Of a stretch of 64,000 nucleotides of DNA, positions 44,184-52,762 are shown one piece after another; positions within the stretch are counted from its first letter, which is position 1; each line of letters opens with the position of its first letter. Under the pieces are notes generated by a model. It did not search any database, had not been told where the DNA came from, and saw only the letters and a list, made by a program, of their open reading frames with translations. The stretch lies in the NCBI GenBank assembly GCA_017399965.1, contig JAFQAP010000033.1, positions 1 through 64,000 of the forward strand, read 5' to 3'. This stretch comes from Clostridia bacterium (GTDB lineage Bacteria; Bacillota; Clostridia; Oscillospirales; CAG-382). The position numbers were made by a program, and so were the translations under genes.

Positions 44184-44222
44184 TCGGGGTCCCCAAGAAG
44201 CCGCAAAGCTTCTTGGGGTGAT
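44184..44222 (-). repeat. Dispersed palindromic repeat, copy 8 (inverted)
   Basis: TCGGGGTCCCC, stem AAGAAGCC/GCTTCTT (one arm base changed), then GGGGTGAT: the reverse complement of copy 1. It follows the asnB terminator. Confidence 0.88.
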
Positions 44223-44224
44223 TG

Positions 44225-44263
44225 TCGGGGTCCCCAAGAAGCCGCAAGGCTTCTTGGGGTGAT
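44225..44263 (-). repeat. Dispersed palindromic repeat, copy 9 (inverted, tandem)
   Basis: Differs from copy 8 at only one or two bases (GGCTTCTT restores full pairing). A third fragment, TTATCGGGGG, follows at 44264-44273. Confidence 0.88.
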
Positions 44264-44292
44264 TTATCGGGGGAAATTTTCGTGGCAAATAT

Positions 44293-44322
44293 GTATGTAA
44301 GCCTACTTTTTTGGACAAAATA
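44293..44322 (+). promoter_or_regulatory. Possible sigma-F/sigma-G-type promoter of the spoIIA operon
   Basis: GTATG (44293-44297), 15-bp spacer, GGACAAAATA (44313-44322) resembles the forespore consensus (GCATA-like -35, GGnnAnAnTR -10). In Bacillus the operon is read by sigma-H and later by forespore sigma factors. The match is short and could be chance. Confidence 0.4.
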
Positions 44323-44364
44323 CGCATATACAATGTAGTATTATATGTACGGGAGGTAAAGTAT

Positions 44365-44685
44365 ATGCATATTGATTACAAATTAAGAGGAACCACACTT
44401 ACCGCATCTCTGCACGGAGAAATAGATCATCACACTGCGGCGATAGCCCGCTCCGAGATCGATATGGAAATAGACCGTGTAAAAGCCACGGGGCTTAATT
44501 TAGACCTTTCGGATATTTCCTTTTGCGATTCATCGGGGTTGGGTCTGGTAATGGGCAGACTTAAAAAAATGAAAGCGGGAGGCGGCAGCGCTGTAGTGGT
44601 AAACCCATCTGAACGGGTGGAAAAGGTATTGACCCTTGCAGGAATAGACACGCTTATGCCCATAAAAAAGGAGGAAAGAAAATGA
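44365..44685 (+). CDS. spoIIAA: Anti-sigma-F factor antagonist SpoIIAA
   Basis: This 106-residue STAS-domain protein has the phosphorylation motif FCDSSGLGLVMGRLK, whose serine is the SpoIIAB target. In the unphosphorylated state it frees sigma-F from SpoIIAB in the forespore. The ATG at 44365 has GGGAGG upstream. The stop overlaps the spoIIAB start by 4 bp (ATGA). Confidence 0.9.
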   Translation: MHIDYKLRGTTLTASLHGEIDHHTAAIARSEIDMEIDRVKATGLNLDLSDISFCDSSGLGLVMGRLKKMKAGGGSAVVVNPSERVEKVLTLAGIDTLMPIKKEERK

Positions 44686-45131
44686 GTAAATCGCCGCTTA
44701 ATCGTTTCAAGGCGGAGTTTCCCGCCAAAAGTATTAACGAAGGCTATGCACGAATGGTGGCGGCGGCTTTCGTTTCCCAGCTTGATCCCACCGTGGCAGA
44801 TCTGGCAGATATAAAAACTGCGGTAAGCGAGGCGGTCACAAACTGCATAGTCCACGCATACCGTGATAAGACCGATTACTGCCCGATCTACATAACGGGA
44901 GCATATTATGCTGACGGAAAAACAGTTATTACCGTCCGCGATAAAGGGTGCGGTATAGAGGATATATCCAAAGCGGTAACGCCGCTTTATACAACCGACC
45001 CGGGCGGAGAGCGAAGCGGAATGGGATTTACCATTATGGAAAGCTTTTGCGATAAAATGACGGTTTCTTCCCGTGTGGGAAAAGGAACTACCGTACGGCT
45101 GGTGAAGAAAATTGTTCGTCCGCAGTCCTGA
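44682..45131 (+). CDS. spoIIAB: Anti-sigma-F factor / serine kinase SpoIIAB
   Basis: The 149-residue GHKL kinase has N-box DIKTAVSEAVTNCIVHAY, G1 box RDKGCGIEDI and G2 box ERSGMGFTIME. It binds and inhibits sigma-F and phosphorylates SpoIIAA. The operon order spoIIAA-spoIIAB-sigF is the canonical one. Its end overlaps sigF by 20 bp. Confidence 0.92.
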   Translation: MSKSPLNRFKAEFPAKSINEGYARMVAAAFVSQLDPTVADLADIKTAVSEAVTNCIVHAYRDKTDYCPIYITGAYYADGKTVITVRDKGCGIEDISKAVTPLYTTDPGGERSGMGFTIMESFCDKMTVSSRVGKGTTVRLVKKIVRPQS

Positions 45132-45816
45132 TACACCGTCACTCATTCTTTCCGCACAGCAGGGCGACAGAGAGGCTTTGGATATTCTTGTAAAAGAGAA
45201 TATGGGCTTGGTAAAATCCATAGCCTTCCGCTTCCGTGACCGTGCCGAAACCGATGATCTTATTCAGCTTGGGGTAATAGGGCTTATAAAAGCCATACGG
45301 GGGTTTTCTTTTGAACACGAAACCGTCTTATCTACCTATGCGGTTCCTTTGATCACGGGGGAAATAAAACGTTTTTTAAGAGATGATGGTACCGTTAAGG
45401 TGTCCCGCGAACTTAAAAAACGGGGTAGAATAGTACTTAAAGCACGGGAAGACTATATATCGGAAACGGGGTTGGAGCCCACGGTGCAAGTACTTTCCGA
45501 AAAATGCGGTTTTACCCGCGAGCAAACGCTGGAAGCTCTGGATTGCGCTTTGCCCATTCTCTCGTTCTCGTCCCCCGTGGGGGACAAAACGGTGGAGGAA
45601 TACGTGGGGGACGACTGTATGGCGCCGCTGACGGAAAGTATTGCCCTCGCTCAGGCGGTAAACTCCTTGCCCGAGGAGGAACGCATTTTGGTGGAATGCC
45701 GCTTTTACCGCGGTCTTTCCCAACAGCAAACGGGAAAGATCTTAGGCTGTACTCAAGTAAAAATATCCCGTATGGAAAAAAGAGTAATAGAAAAATTAAG
45801 ACAGCAGTTAAAATGA
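45112..45816 (+). CDS. sigF: Forespore RNA polymerase sigma factor SigF
   Basis: The 234-residue group-3 sigma factor has region 2 (ENMGLVKSIAFRFRDR, DDLIQLGVIGLIKAI), region 3 (KVSRELKKRGRIV) and a region 4 helix-turn-helix (LSQQQTGKILGCTQVKISRM). The probable start is the TTG at 45112 inside spoIIAB, with GGTGAAG upstream; no better ATG exists near. It is the first compartment-specific sigma factor of sporulation. The spoVA genes that follow it in Bacillus are absent. Confidence 0.93.
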   Translation: MFVRSPDTPSLILSAQQGDREALDILVKENMGLVKSIAFRFRDRAETDDLIQLGVIGLIKAIRGFSFEHETVLSTYAVPLITGEIKRFLRDDGTVKVSRELKKRGRIVLKAREDYISETGLEPTVQVLSEKCGFTREQTLEALDCALPILSFSSPVGDKTVEEYVGDDCMAPLTESIALAQAVNSLPEEERILVECRFYRGLSQQQTGKILGCTQVKISRMEKRVIEKLRQQLK

Positions 45817-45845
45817 AAAAGCAAGGTACACCCTTGCTTTTTTTG
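45816..45845 (+). terminator. Intrinsic terminator after sigF
   Basis: AAAAAGCAAGG/CCTTGCTTTTT hairpin with T run, overlapping the sigF stop. Confidence 0.88.
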
Positions 45846-45939
45846 ACACTATAATATGAAGAAAAACATTCGTGCTTGCAAATCACAAGCAACCGTATTG
45901 TGATTTTGCATAAAATTATAATTGTTTACAAATTTTTCA

Positions 45940-45968
45940 TAGACATTTCGCCCATATTATGGTACTAT
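45940..45968 (+). promoter_or_regulatory. Promoter upstream of the frameshifted secreted peptide and lipoprotein
   Basis: TAGACA (45940-45945), 17-bp spacer, TACTAT (45963-45968). The text TAGACATTT..CCATATTATG is shared with the lipoprotein promoter at 18163-18190. Confidence 0.6.
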
Positions 45969-46008
45969 ATATATGACAAAACTAAACAAAGAAAGGATAA
46001 TTCCAACT

Positions 46009-46111
46009 ATGAAAACTTTTGCCGAAAAAATCCACAGCTTTCATCCTTGCCATTACCCTTACTTTACCGTTTGTGGTATTTGCCGCAGCGCAGGATGAAA
46101 AGTGTTTTTGA
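46009..46111 (+). pseudogene. Frameshifted short secreted-peptide gene
   Basis: From the ATG at 46009 (AAAGGA upstream) the frame reads MKTFAEK, then meets six A residues (46025-46030). One more A would continue as KSTAFILAITLTLPFVVFAA, a clear signal peptide, ending AQDEKCF and a stop at 46111. As written, the zero frame gives a hydrophilic 29-residue product. It is either a remnant of a larger secreted protein or a very small secreted peptide whose reading depends on the A run. With the promoter and terminator it accounts for the 320-bp gap 45817-46136. Confidence 0.5.
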
Positions 46112-46136
46112 AATTTAATTAAAGGAGGGAAAAACG

Positions 46137-47531
46137 ATGAAAAAAACACTTTTTGCAGTTTTGATTATTTTTGCATTTATTTTGATTTTCACCGCGTGCG
46201 AAACACCGGAGCCGCCGGAAGAATCTACACCTTTGGTTTCGGATATATCCGAAGCCGAGAGCACACCCGAAAACAGCTTGCCGGAAAACAGTGTTCCCGA
46301 AGAAAGTCTGCCGGAAACAAGCGAACCGGAAGAAAGCGAGCCTGAGGTAAGCGAACCCGAGGAAAGCGAGCCTGAGGAAAGCGAACCCGAAGTAAGCGAG
46401 CCTGAAGTAAGCGAACCCGTAATCGACCTGCCCGATTTAAATGACGAAAAATATCTTTCCGATACAGAAACTCTGCTTGTATACGATTCATACAAAGATA
46501 TATTCGCTCTTATAGAAGCAAAGGACTACGAAGCGGCGTACGACGAATTAACAAGCAGACCGTACGAGCCATATGCCCAAGAATTACTTGATTCTTTTGG
46601 GGTGTCGTACGAAACGGAGTATTTTATAGCTTATGAAAACCTGCATTGGGGATTCGGCGACCGCCACACATTTGTACGCATTTTTAACCCCGATAACAGA
46701 ATTCTTGAAACAAAACTCAGAATAGACAATATAAACTATTACAGCGAACGACCTTTTGAAGTTCAGGAAACATTTTCTTACAACGAGAAAGGACAGCTTT
46801 TAAGCAGCGGCTTTTACACTTATACTTATGATGAAAACGGCATTATGACCGAAAAAAGCGATGCGAACGGCTATGTTTATAAGTACGATCACAACGCTCA
46901 CGGCCTTGTGATAAGAGAAGAACGATACAAAAAGGGCGAGCTTTTAAACGTATGTGAATACGCTTATAATGAATACGGCAGAGTAGCTTTGTGTATTAAC
47001 AACAGCAATTCTTACACCGCCTATGAATACAATGAACGGGGCAACCCCACACGCATTACAAGTGTAGACAAGGACGGCACGGAGCACATTACCGAATACG
47101 TTTACGACAGTGCGGGACGGCTTATAACGGAAACGCAAACAGAGCCGGGTTATATTACTACAGAAGCGTACGTGTTTACGGAAGACGGGAAATTACTTAC
47201 TTACACCAGAACGTTCACAGACGATAAAGGTGATAGTATAATGGAAAAGGATGAATACACTTATAACGGCAACGTAACCGAACGACGTAACTTCAATACC
47301 GAAGGATCCTTTGCGGAGATAATTTACAAAGACGATGACGGCAGAATCGTAAAAACGGAAAGCTGGCGCATTGATTCAAACGGAAACAAAACAAGTCCGT
47401 TTACTACCACAAGAGAATACAATTATAACGAGAACGGCGATCTTTTTGAGGAAACCGTCTACGTAAACGCGAAAGCGGCGTATTACAGATACGAGCGCAA
47501 GCACATATCCTATTATCCCGAACGCAGATAA
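46137..47531 (+). CDS. Surface lipoprotein with EPEESEPEVS linker and YD-type repeats
   Basis: The 464-residue protein has a lipoprotein signal (LIIFAFILIFTAC, Cys about 20) and an acidic low-complexity spacer to about residue 100. A helical segment (YKDIFALIEAKDYEAAYDEL) and about ten YD-like units (YNEKGQL, YDENGIM, YNEYGRV, YDSAGRL and others) follow. It aligns in layout and many residues with the lipoprotein at 15619 but has its own signal sequence. Probably anchored outside the membrane; function unknown. AAAGGAGGG precedes the ATG. Confidence 0.8.
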   Translation: MKKTLFAVLIIFAFILIFTACETPEPPEESTPLVSDISEAESTPENSLPENSVPEESLPETSEPEESEPEVSEPEESEPEESEPEVSEPEVSEPVIDLPDLNDEKYLSDTETLLVYDSYKDIFALIEAKDYEAAYDELTSRPYEPYAQELLDSFGVSYETEYFIAYENLHWGFGDRHTFVRIFNPDNRILETKLRIDNINYYSERPFEVQETFSYNEKGQLLSSGFYTYTYDENGIMTEKSDANGYVYKYDHNAHGLVIREERYKKGELLNVCEYAYNEYGRVALCINNSNSYTAYEYNERGNPTRITSVDKDGTEHITEYVYDSAGRLITETQTEPGYITTEAYVFTEDGKLLTYTRTFTDDKGDSIMEKDEYTYNGNVTERRNFNTEGSFAEIIYKDDDGRIVKTESWRIDSNGNKTSPFTTTREYNYNENGDLFEETVYVNAKAAYYRYERKHISYYPERR

Positions 47532-47542
47532 TGCAATCACAC

Positions 47543-47571
47543 AAAAAAGCCGCGATATTCTCGCGGCTTTT
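47543..47571. terminator. Bidirectional terminator between lipoprotein and cyclophilin genes
   Basis: AAAAAAGCCGCGA/TCGCGGCTTTT hairpin with flanking A and T runs between convergent genes. Confidence 0.87.
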
Positions 47572-47585
47572 AGTCTTTTTTTTGA

Positions 47586-48260
47586 TTAGTTTTTCGGTTC
47601 CGTTCTTATGGTAATGCTGTTTATAACGGGTCGGTCTGCTTCTGCAACGGCGCCGTTGTAGCCTTGGGGCACGGTTTCGCATATTTCGTCCACTACCTCG
47701 ATTCCGCTTATAACGTGTCCGAAGGCGGCATACTTGCCGTCAAGACTGTCTTCGCTGTCCTCGTGTACGATAAAGAACTGGCTGCTTGCGCTGTTGGGAT
47801 CGTTGGTACGCGCCATGGAGATAACGCCTCTTTTATGGGAGATGGGGTTGTTATATCCGTTTGCGGAAAATTCACCTACAACCGTCTTCTCTGCGCCGCC
47901 GATACCGTCGCCATCGGGGTCGCCGCCCTGCATCATAAAGCCTTTCATAATACGGTGGAAGGTGAGTCCATCGTAAAATCCGCTTTGGGCAAGGGAAATA
48001 AAGTTGCCAACCGTTTTGGGTGCGGCGCTTTGGTCAAGCTTTACGGTTATCATACCGTAGTCTTTAATGTCTATATCCGCATAATAGGTAAGGTTGGGGT
48101 CTGCTTCCACGTACTTGATGCCGCTGCTGCAGGAGCTTATTCCCACTATCACACCCACAATCACCGCAACGCACAATACCGCGGCGATAGAATAGATTAC
48201 TGTTTTCTTTTGTTTTTCGGCTTTTCTTTGTTGTGCCGCATAGCTGCTTTTCTTTGACAT
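47586..48260 (-). CDS. Membrane-anchored cyclophilin-type peptidyl-prolyl isomerase
   Basis: The 224-residue protein has a basic N-terminus and one hydrophobic segment (VIYSIAAVLCVAVIVGVIVG) ending in ISSCSSG, which may be a lipobox. The cyclophilin domain is about residues 58-222, with FHRIMKGFMMQGGDPDGDG, the catalytic Arg in FHRI and SASSQFFIV. It faces the outside and assists folding of exported proteins. Confidence 0.92.
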   Translation of the reverse strand: MSKKSSYAAQQRKAEKQKKTVIYSIAAVLCVAVIVGVIVGISSCSSGIKYVEADPNLTYYADIDIKDYGMITVKLDQSAAPKTVGNFISLAQSGFYDGLTFHRIMKGFMMQGGDPDGDGIGGAEKTVVGEFSANGYNNPISHKRGVISMARTNDPNSASSQFFIVHEDSEDSLDGKYAAFGHVISGIEVVDEICETVPQGYNGAVAEADRPVINSITIRTEPKN

Positions 48261-48274
48261 AAATTATTCCTTTT

Positions 48275-49105
48275 CTAATTCAGTTCTTTATATATTTCGT
48301 TTTTGGGTACGCCTCTGTCCCTTGCCACGGCTTTTGTGGCGTCCATTTTGGAAAGACCGAGGTTTACGTAATGTTCGAAGTGCTGTTCTATAGTCATATC
48401 CGCCCAGAACATATCACTTTCATCAGCTTCGTATCCCGTTACAATAAGCACGAACTCCCCTTTGGGGTTTATTTCTCCGCTTTTAAAGCCTTCCTTTATC
48501 TGTGACAGGGTAAGGGGAAAATACTTTTCGTTTATCTTGGTAATTTCCTTTGCAAGTACCGCTTGTCTGTCCCCAAGAAACTCGATCAGATCGGTAATAT
48601 CCTTTTCCGTATCGTGAGGGGATATGTGGAATATCATTGTCCGCACATCCTTGCAGACGGAACGGAGATATTCCTCTCTTTCCTTGTTGGATTGCGGCAA
48701 GAAGCCTTCAAAAGAAAACCTGCGTGAAGGCAATCCGCTGGCGGAAAGGGCGGTAATGGCGGCGCAGGCACCGGGAAGGGCAATAACGTTTATACCCGCC
48801 TTGCGGCATTTGCGCACCAAGTCTTCGCCCGGGTCGGAAACGGCAGGAGTGCCCGCATCGGTGACCAAAGCGCAGTCTTCCCCGTCAAGTATGCGGTTTA
48901 CTATCGCTTTTCCGCTTTTTTCTTTGTTGTGCTCGTGGTAGCTTACCAGGTTTGAATGTATATTCAAAAGCTGTAAAAGCCGTCCGCTAACGCGGGTGTC
49001 CTCTGCGGCGATAAAGTGTACCTTTTCCAAGGTCTCCTTTGCACGCAGGGTAATATCCCCCATATTTCCTATGGGAGTGGGGACTATATACAGTGTTCCT
49101 GCCAT
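48275..49105 (-). CDS. rsmI: 16S rRNA (cytidine1402-2'-O)-methyltransferase RsmI
   Basis: The 276-residue tetrapyrrole-methylase-fold protein has LYIVPTPIGNMGDITLRA, ALVTDAGTPAVSDPGEDLV, GACAAITALSASGLP and FEGFLPQ. It methylates the ribose of C1402 in 16S rRNA. The ATG at 49105 has GGGAG upstream and overlaps the polA stop region by 2-3 bp. Confidence 0.95.
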   Translation of the reverse strand: MAGTLYIVPTPIGNMGDITLRAKETLEKVHFIAAEDTRVSGRLLQLLNIHSNLVSYHEHNKEKSGKAIVNRILDGEDCALVTDAGTPAVSDPGEDLVRKCRKAGINVIALPGACAAITALSASGLPSRRFSFEGFLPQSNKEREEYLRSVCKDVRTMIFHISPHDTEKDITDLIEFLGDRQAVLAKEITKINEKYFPLTLSQIKEGFKSGEINPKGEFVLIVTGYEADESDMFWADMTIEQHFEHYVNLGLSKMDATKAVARDRGVPKNEIYKELN

Positions 49106-49106
49106 A

Positions 49107-51587
49107 TTATTCTCCCTTCGCTTCAAACCAGTTTTTGCCTATATTCGCATCCACTGACATAGGCACGGCAAGCTCGCAGGCGTTTTCCATGCAGGAAACC
49201 AAAATTTCCTTTACCTTTTCCGCGTCCTGCTCTGCGGCTTCTACTATCAGTTCATCGTGTACCTGAAGTATAAGGGCGGCATCGCATCCGGATTCCTTCA
49301 AGGCTTTTTCCGTTTTTACCATTGCAATTTTTATAATATCCGCCGCGGTGCCCTGAATGGGAGTGTTCATTGCCACGCGCTCGCCAAACGCACGTATCGT
49401 CGCTTTTGGTGAACGAAGCTCGGGCACGTATCTTCTTCTGCCGAACAAAGTGCTTACATAACCGTTTTCTTTTGCACTTTCCTTGCAGGAGTCCAGATAT
49501 TCTCTTATAGCGGGGTATCTTTCAAAATACGCTCTTATATATTCGTCCGCTTCCTTGCGGGAAACGCCTATATCATCGGAAAGAGAAAAGGCGGAAATAC
49601 CGTATACTATACCGAAATTGACTGCCTTTGCGTGCTTTCGCATTGCGGGGGTAACCATTTCCAAGGGAATTCCAAACACTTCGGAGGCGGTGAGCGTGTG
49701 AATATCATCTCCCGATAAAAATGCGTTTATCATTTTCTCGTCCCCCGAAACGGCGGCAAGCACACGCAATTCTATTTGGGAATAATCTGCGTCAATAAGC
49801 GTTCTGCCCTCGGGCGCAATGAAAAACCTGCGCATTTCTCTGCCTAATTCGGTGCGGACGGGAATGTTTTGCAAATTGGGCTCTACGGAAGAAAGACGTC
49901 CCGTTTGAGTGAGAGTCTGTCTGAAGGTGGTGTGTATACGTCCGTCCTCGGGGTCGATCACGTTCAGCATACCGTCGGTATAAGTGCCCTTAAGCTTTGC
50001 AAGGGTGCGGTAATGCAGTATATAATCTATAATTTCGTGGCGGTCTTTAAGCTTTTCCAGCACTTCCGCATCGGTGGAATAGCCGTTTTTGTTCTTTTTG
50101 TTCTTGGGAGCGGGAAGTCCCAGCACCTCAAAAAGAATATGACCGAGCTGTTTGGGCGAGTTTATATTAAACTCTTCTCCCGCGCAGAAATAAATAGAAC
50201 TTTCAAGCTGTTTTATATTTTCGGATAAATATTCCCCAAAATCAATAATACCCTGCTTGTCCACAGCAAAGCCTCTTTTTTCCATATTAAAGAGCACCTT
50301 TGCAAGGGGCAGCTCGGTATCTTTGTAGAGAGAAACCTGCTCCTGCTCCTCCAAAACGGTATACACTTTTTTTGCAAGAGTCGGAAGTACTGTCAAAGTA
50401 TCGGATAACGTGTCCGCTCCCAGATATGCGGTGGCTGCTTTTTGCACTGTCATACCGCTGTCCGCAGGGGAGGCGGTGTAGCACATAAGAGAAATATCAT
50501 CCGTAAATCCGTCAAATTCCACACCCGATCTATCAAGAGCGTGCATAGTGTCCTTTACGGACCAAGCGCACACGTTTTTGAGAAGAGATATTTCCACGGG
50601 GTCAAGTATAATATGCTTTTCTCCGTCGGTAGCGTAAAGGCCGTCTTCCCTCAGTTCCACGAAAACCTTTGAGCTTTTTTCAAATTCATTTGCGCTTCCG
50701 CGGTTATAAACCGCCTCCTGCAAAGCGGGCGCGGTTTTGGTGAGTGACATTCTTTCTATAAGTGAAGTAAACTCAAGCTCGGTAAACAGATCTATAAGAC
50801 TGTCTGCATCCTTACCTGAGTAAAGGTAATTTTCAAGTTCGGTATCAATAGGCGCATCAAGCCGTATAGTGGCAAGAAAACGGCTTTCGTATGCGCTTTC
50901 CTTGCCTTCTATGATCTTTTTGCCGGTAGAACCGCTTATTTCCTCGGCGTGTTCGTATATGCCGTCAAGAGTTCCGTATTCCTTAAGCAGTTTAACGGCG
51001 CCCTTTTCGCCGATACCGGGAACTCCCTTAATGTTATCGGAGCTGTCCCCCATAAGGGCTTTAAGGTCAATAAGCTTTTGGGGAGGAATGCCGTATTTAT
51101 CCGTAACCGCATCCGTATCCATTATATGAGTTTCGTTTGTGGAGGCAAGATAAACCACCGTGCCGTCTCCCACAAGCTGCAGACTGTCCCTGTCGCCGGT
51201 TACGATAACACATTCCACTCCGTTTTCCTTTGCGGCTTTTGATAACGTGCCCAGCACGTCGTCCGCTTCAAAATTTTCGCAGGTGGTTATTTTAAGTCCC
51301 AAGCCTGCGGCGGCGCGGTATGCATAAGGCATCTGCTGTGCCAGATCTTCGGGCATACCCTTGCGGGTAGCCTTATAGCTGTCCACAGCCTTGTGCCGAA
51401 AGGTCTTTCCGGGCAGATCGAAGGCTATGGCGGCGTAATCCGGTTGGACCGCCGCCATATTTTTCTCTATAATATTTATAAATCCGAGTACCGCGTTGGT
51501 GGGGATGCCGCTTTTTGTGGTAAGGGGGCGTATTCCGTAATAAGCGCGGTTGAGTATGCTGTTTCCGTCAAAGACGATAAACTTCAT
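49107..51587 (-). CDS. polA: DNA polymerase I
   Basis: The 826-residue protein has a 5'-3' exonuclease domain (about 1-290: FEADDVLGTL, VTGDRDSLQLV, GDSSDNIKGVPGIGEKGA). A middle domain lacks the D-x-E and other acidic residues of an active 3'-5' exonuclease. The polymerase domain has LIDADYSQIELRVLA (motif A), the O-helix region RKHAKAVNFGIVYGISAF and LILQVHDELIVEA (motif C). This resembles other clostridial and thermophile PolA enzymes without proofreading. It probably heads a transcript with rsmI. Confidence 0.96.
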   Translation of the reverse strand: MKFIVFDGNSILNRAYYGIRPLTTKSGIPTNAVLGFINIIEKNMAAVQPDYAAIAFDLPGKTFRHKAVDSYKATRKGMPEDLAQQMPYAYRAAAGLGLKITTCENFEADDVLGTLSKAAKENGVECVIVTGDRDSLQLVGDGTVVYLASTNETHIMDTDAVTDKYGIPPQKLIDLKALMGDSSDNIKGVPGIGEKGAVKLLKEYGTLDGIYEHAEEISGSTGKKIIEGKESAYESRFLATIRLDAPIDTELENYLYSGKDADSLIDLFTELEFTSLIERMSLTKTAPALQEAVYNRGSANEFEKSSKVFVELREDGLYATDGEKHIILDPVEISLLKNVCAWSVKDTMHALDRSGVEFDGFTDDISLMCYTASPADSGMTVQKAATAYLGADTLSDTLTVLPTLAKKVYTVLEEQEQVSLYKDTELPLAKVLFNMEKRGFAVDKQGIIDFGEYLSENIKQLESSIYFCAGEEFNINSPKQLGHILFEVLGLPAPKNKKNKNGYSTDAEVLEKLKDRHEIIDYILHYRTLAKLKGTYTDGMLNVIDPEDGRIHTTFRQTLTQTGRLSSVEPNLQNIPVRTELGREMRRFFIAPEGRTLIDADYSQIELRVLAAVSGDEKMINAFLSGDDIHTLTASEVFGIPLEMVTPAMRKHAKAVNFGIVYGISAFSLSDDIGVSRKEADEYIRAYFERYPAIREYLDSCKESAKENGYVSTLFGRRRYVPELRSPKATIRAFGERVAMNTPIQGTAADIIKIAMVKTEKALKESGCDAALILQVHDELIVEAAEQDAEKVKEILVSCMENACELAVPMSVDANIGKNWFEAKGE

Positions 51588-51610
51588 ATTTTACTCCTTG
51601 TTTTTGGTTT

Positions 51611-52762
51611 TCAGAGAAGTATTACCTTGCGTATACCTGCAATGGCAGATACTTTTTCGCAAATGGATTCGTCGATATCATCGTTGGTCTCAAACATAGC
51701 AACACCGTTTGCGCCCTTGGAGGAGGACATCATGTGTTCGATGTTTATATGAACCGCGGAGAAAACAGAGGATGCCTGCGCGATCATATTGGGGATATTT
51801 TCGTGAAGCACTACAATTCTGTTCTTTGCGCCTCTGGGCATAGAAATTGCGGGGTAGTTTACGCTGTTCTTAATATTACCGTCAAGCAGGTAATCCATAA
51901 GCTGGTTTGCCGCCATGACCGCACAGTTTTCTTCGCTTTCGGGAGTGGATGCGCCCAGATGGGGAATGCAGATAACGTTCTTTTTGCCGATCAGCTTTTC
52001 ATCGGGGAAATCGGTTACGTAGCAGGAAACCTTGCCGCTTTCAATAGCCGCAAGAACATCGTCTGTAACAACAATATTTCCGCGGGAAAGGTTGATAATA
52101 CGTACTCCGTCCTTCATTTTTGCAATGGCTTCGGCGTTTATCATACCGATAGTATCCTTAACAGAGGGAACGTGTACGGTTATATAATCGCACTGGGGAT
52201 ATAATTCATCGTAAGTGTCCGCCTTAACTACCTTGCGGGAAAGTGACCAAGCTGCGGAAACTGTCATAAACGGGTCACAGCCCACAACCTTCATACCCAG
52301 AGATTCTGCAGCGTTGGCAACGGGACCGCCGATAGCGCCCAGACCGATAACGCCCAAAGTCTTTCCCTTTATTTCGGGGCCTGCGAATGCGCTCTTGCCC
52401 TTTTCAACCTGCTTGGCTACGTCGTCACCGGTAAGGGAGGAAGCCCAGGCGATACCGTCGGTTATCTTTCTGGAAGAAAGAAGCAGCGCGGTAATGGCAA
52501 GCTCTTTAACGCCGTTTGCGTTTGCACCGGGGGTGTTGAATACAACGATACCTTGCTCCGCGCAGCGGTCAAGGGGAATATTGTTTACACCTGCGCCTGC
52601 ACGGGCGATCGCTTTTAAGGACTTGGGGAATTCCGCTTCCAGAAGGGAAGCGCTGCGTACCATATACGCATCGGGATTTTCTATTTCTTCGCCGTAAGCA
52701 AATCTTTCGTCAAATACGTTAAGACCTGCTTTGTCTATTTTATTTATAAGCTTAATATTCAT
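51611..52762 (-). CDS. serA: D-3-phosphoglycerate dehydrogenase
   Basis: The 383-residue 2-hydroxyacid dehydrogenase has the NAD motif GKTLGVIGLGAIGGPVANAA, INLSRGNIV with catalytic-region residues, HLGASTPESEENCAVM (catalytic His) and a C-terminal ACT domain (about 312-383). The ACT domain is where serine feedback occurs in relatives. First step of serine synthesis. The start overlaps the serC stop by 4 bp (ATGA). Confidence 0.94.
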   Translation of the reverse strand: MNIKLINKIDKAGLNVFDERFAYGEEIENPDAYMVRSASLLEAEFPKSLKAIARAGAGVNNIPLDRCAEQGIVVFNTPGANANGVKELAITALLLSSRKITDGIAWASSLTGDDVAKQVEKGKSAFAGPEIKGKTLGVIGLGAIGGPVANAAESLGMKVVGCDPFMTVSAAWSLSRKVVKADTYDELYPQCDYITVHVPSVKDTIGMINAEAIAKMKDGVRIINLSRGNIVVTDDVLAAIESGKVSCYVTDFPDEKLIGKKNVICIPHLGASTPESEENCAVMAANQLMDYLLDGNIKNSVNYPAISMPRGAKNRIVVLHENIPNMIAQASSVFSAVHINIEHMMSSSKGANGVAMFETNDDIDESICEKVSAIAGIRKVILL

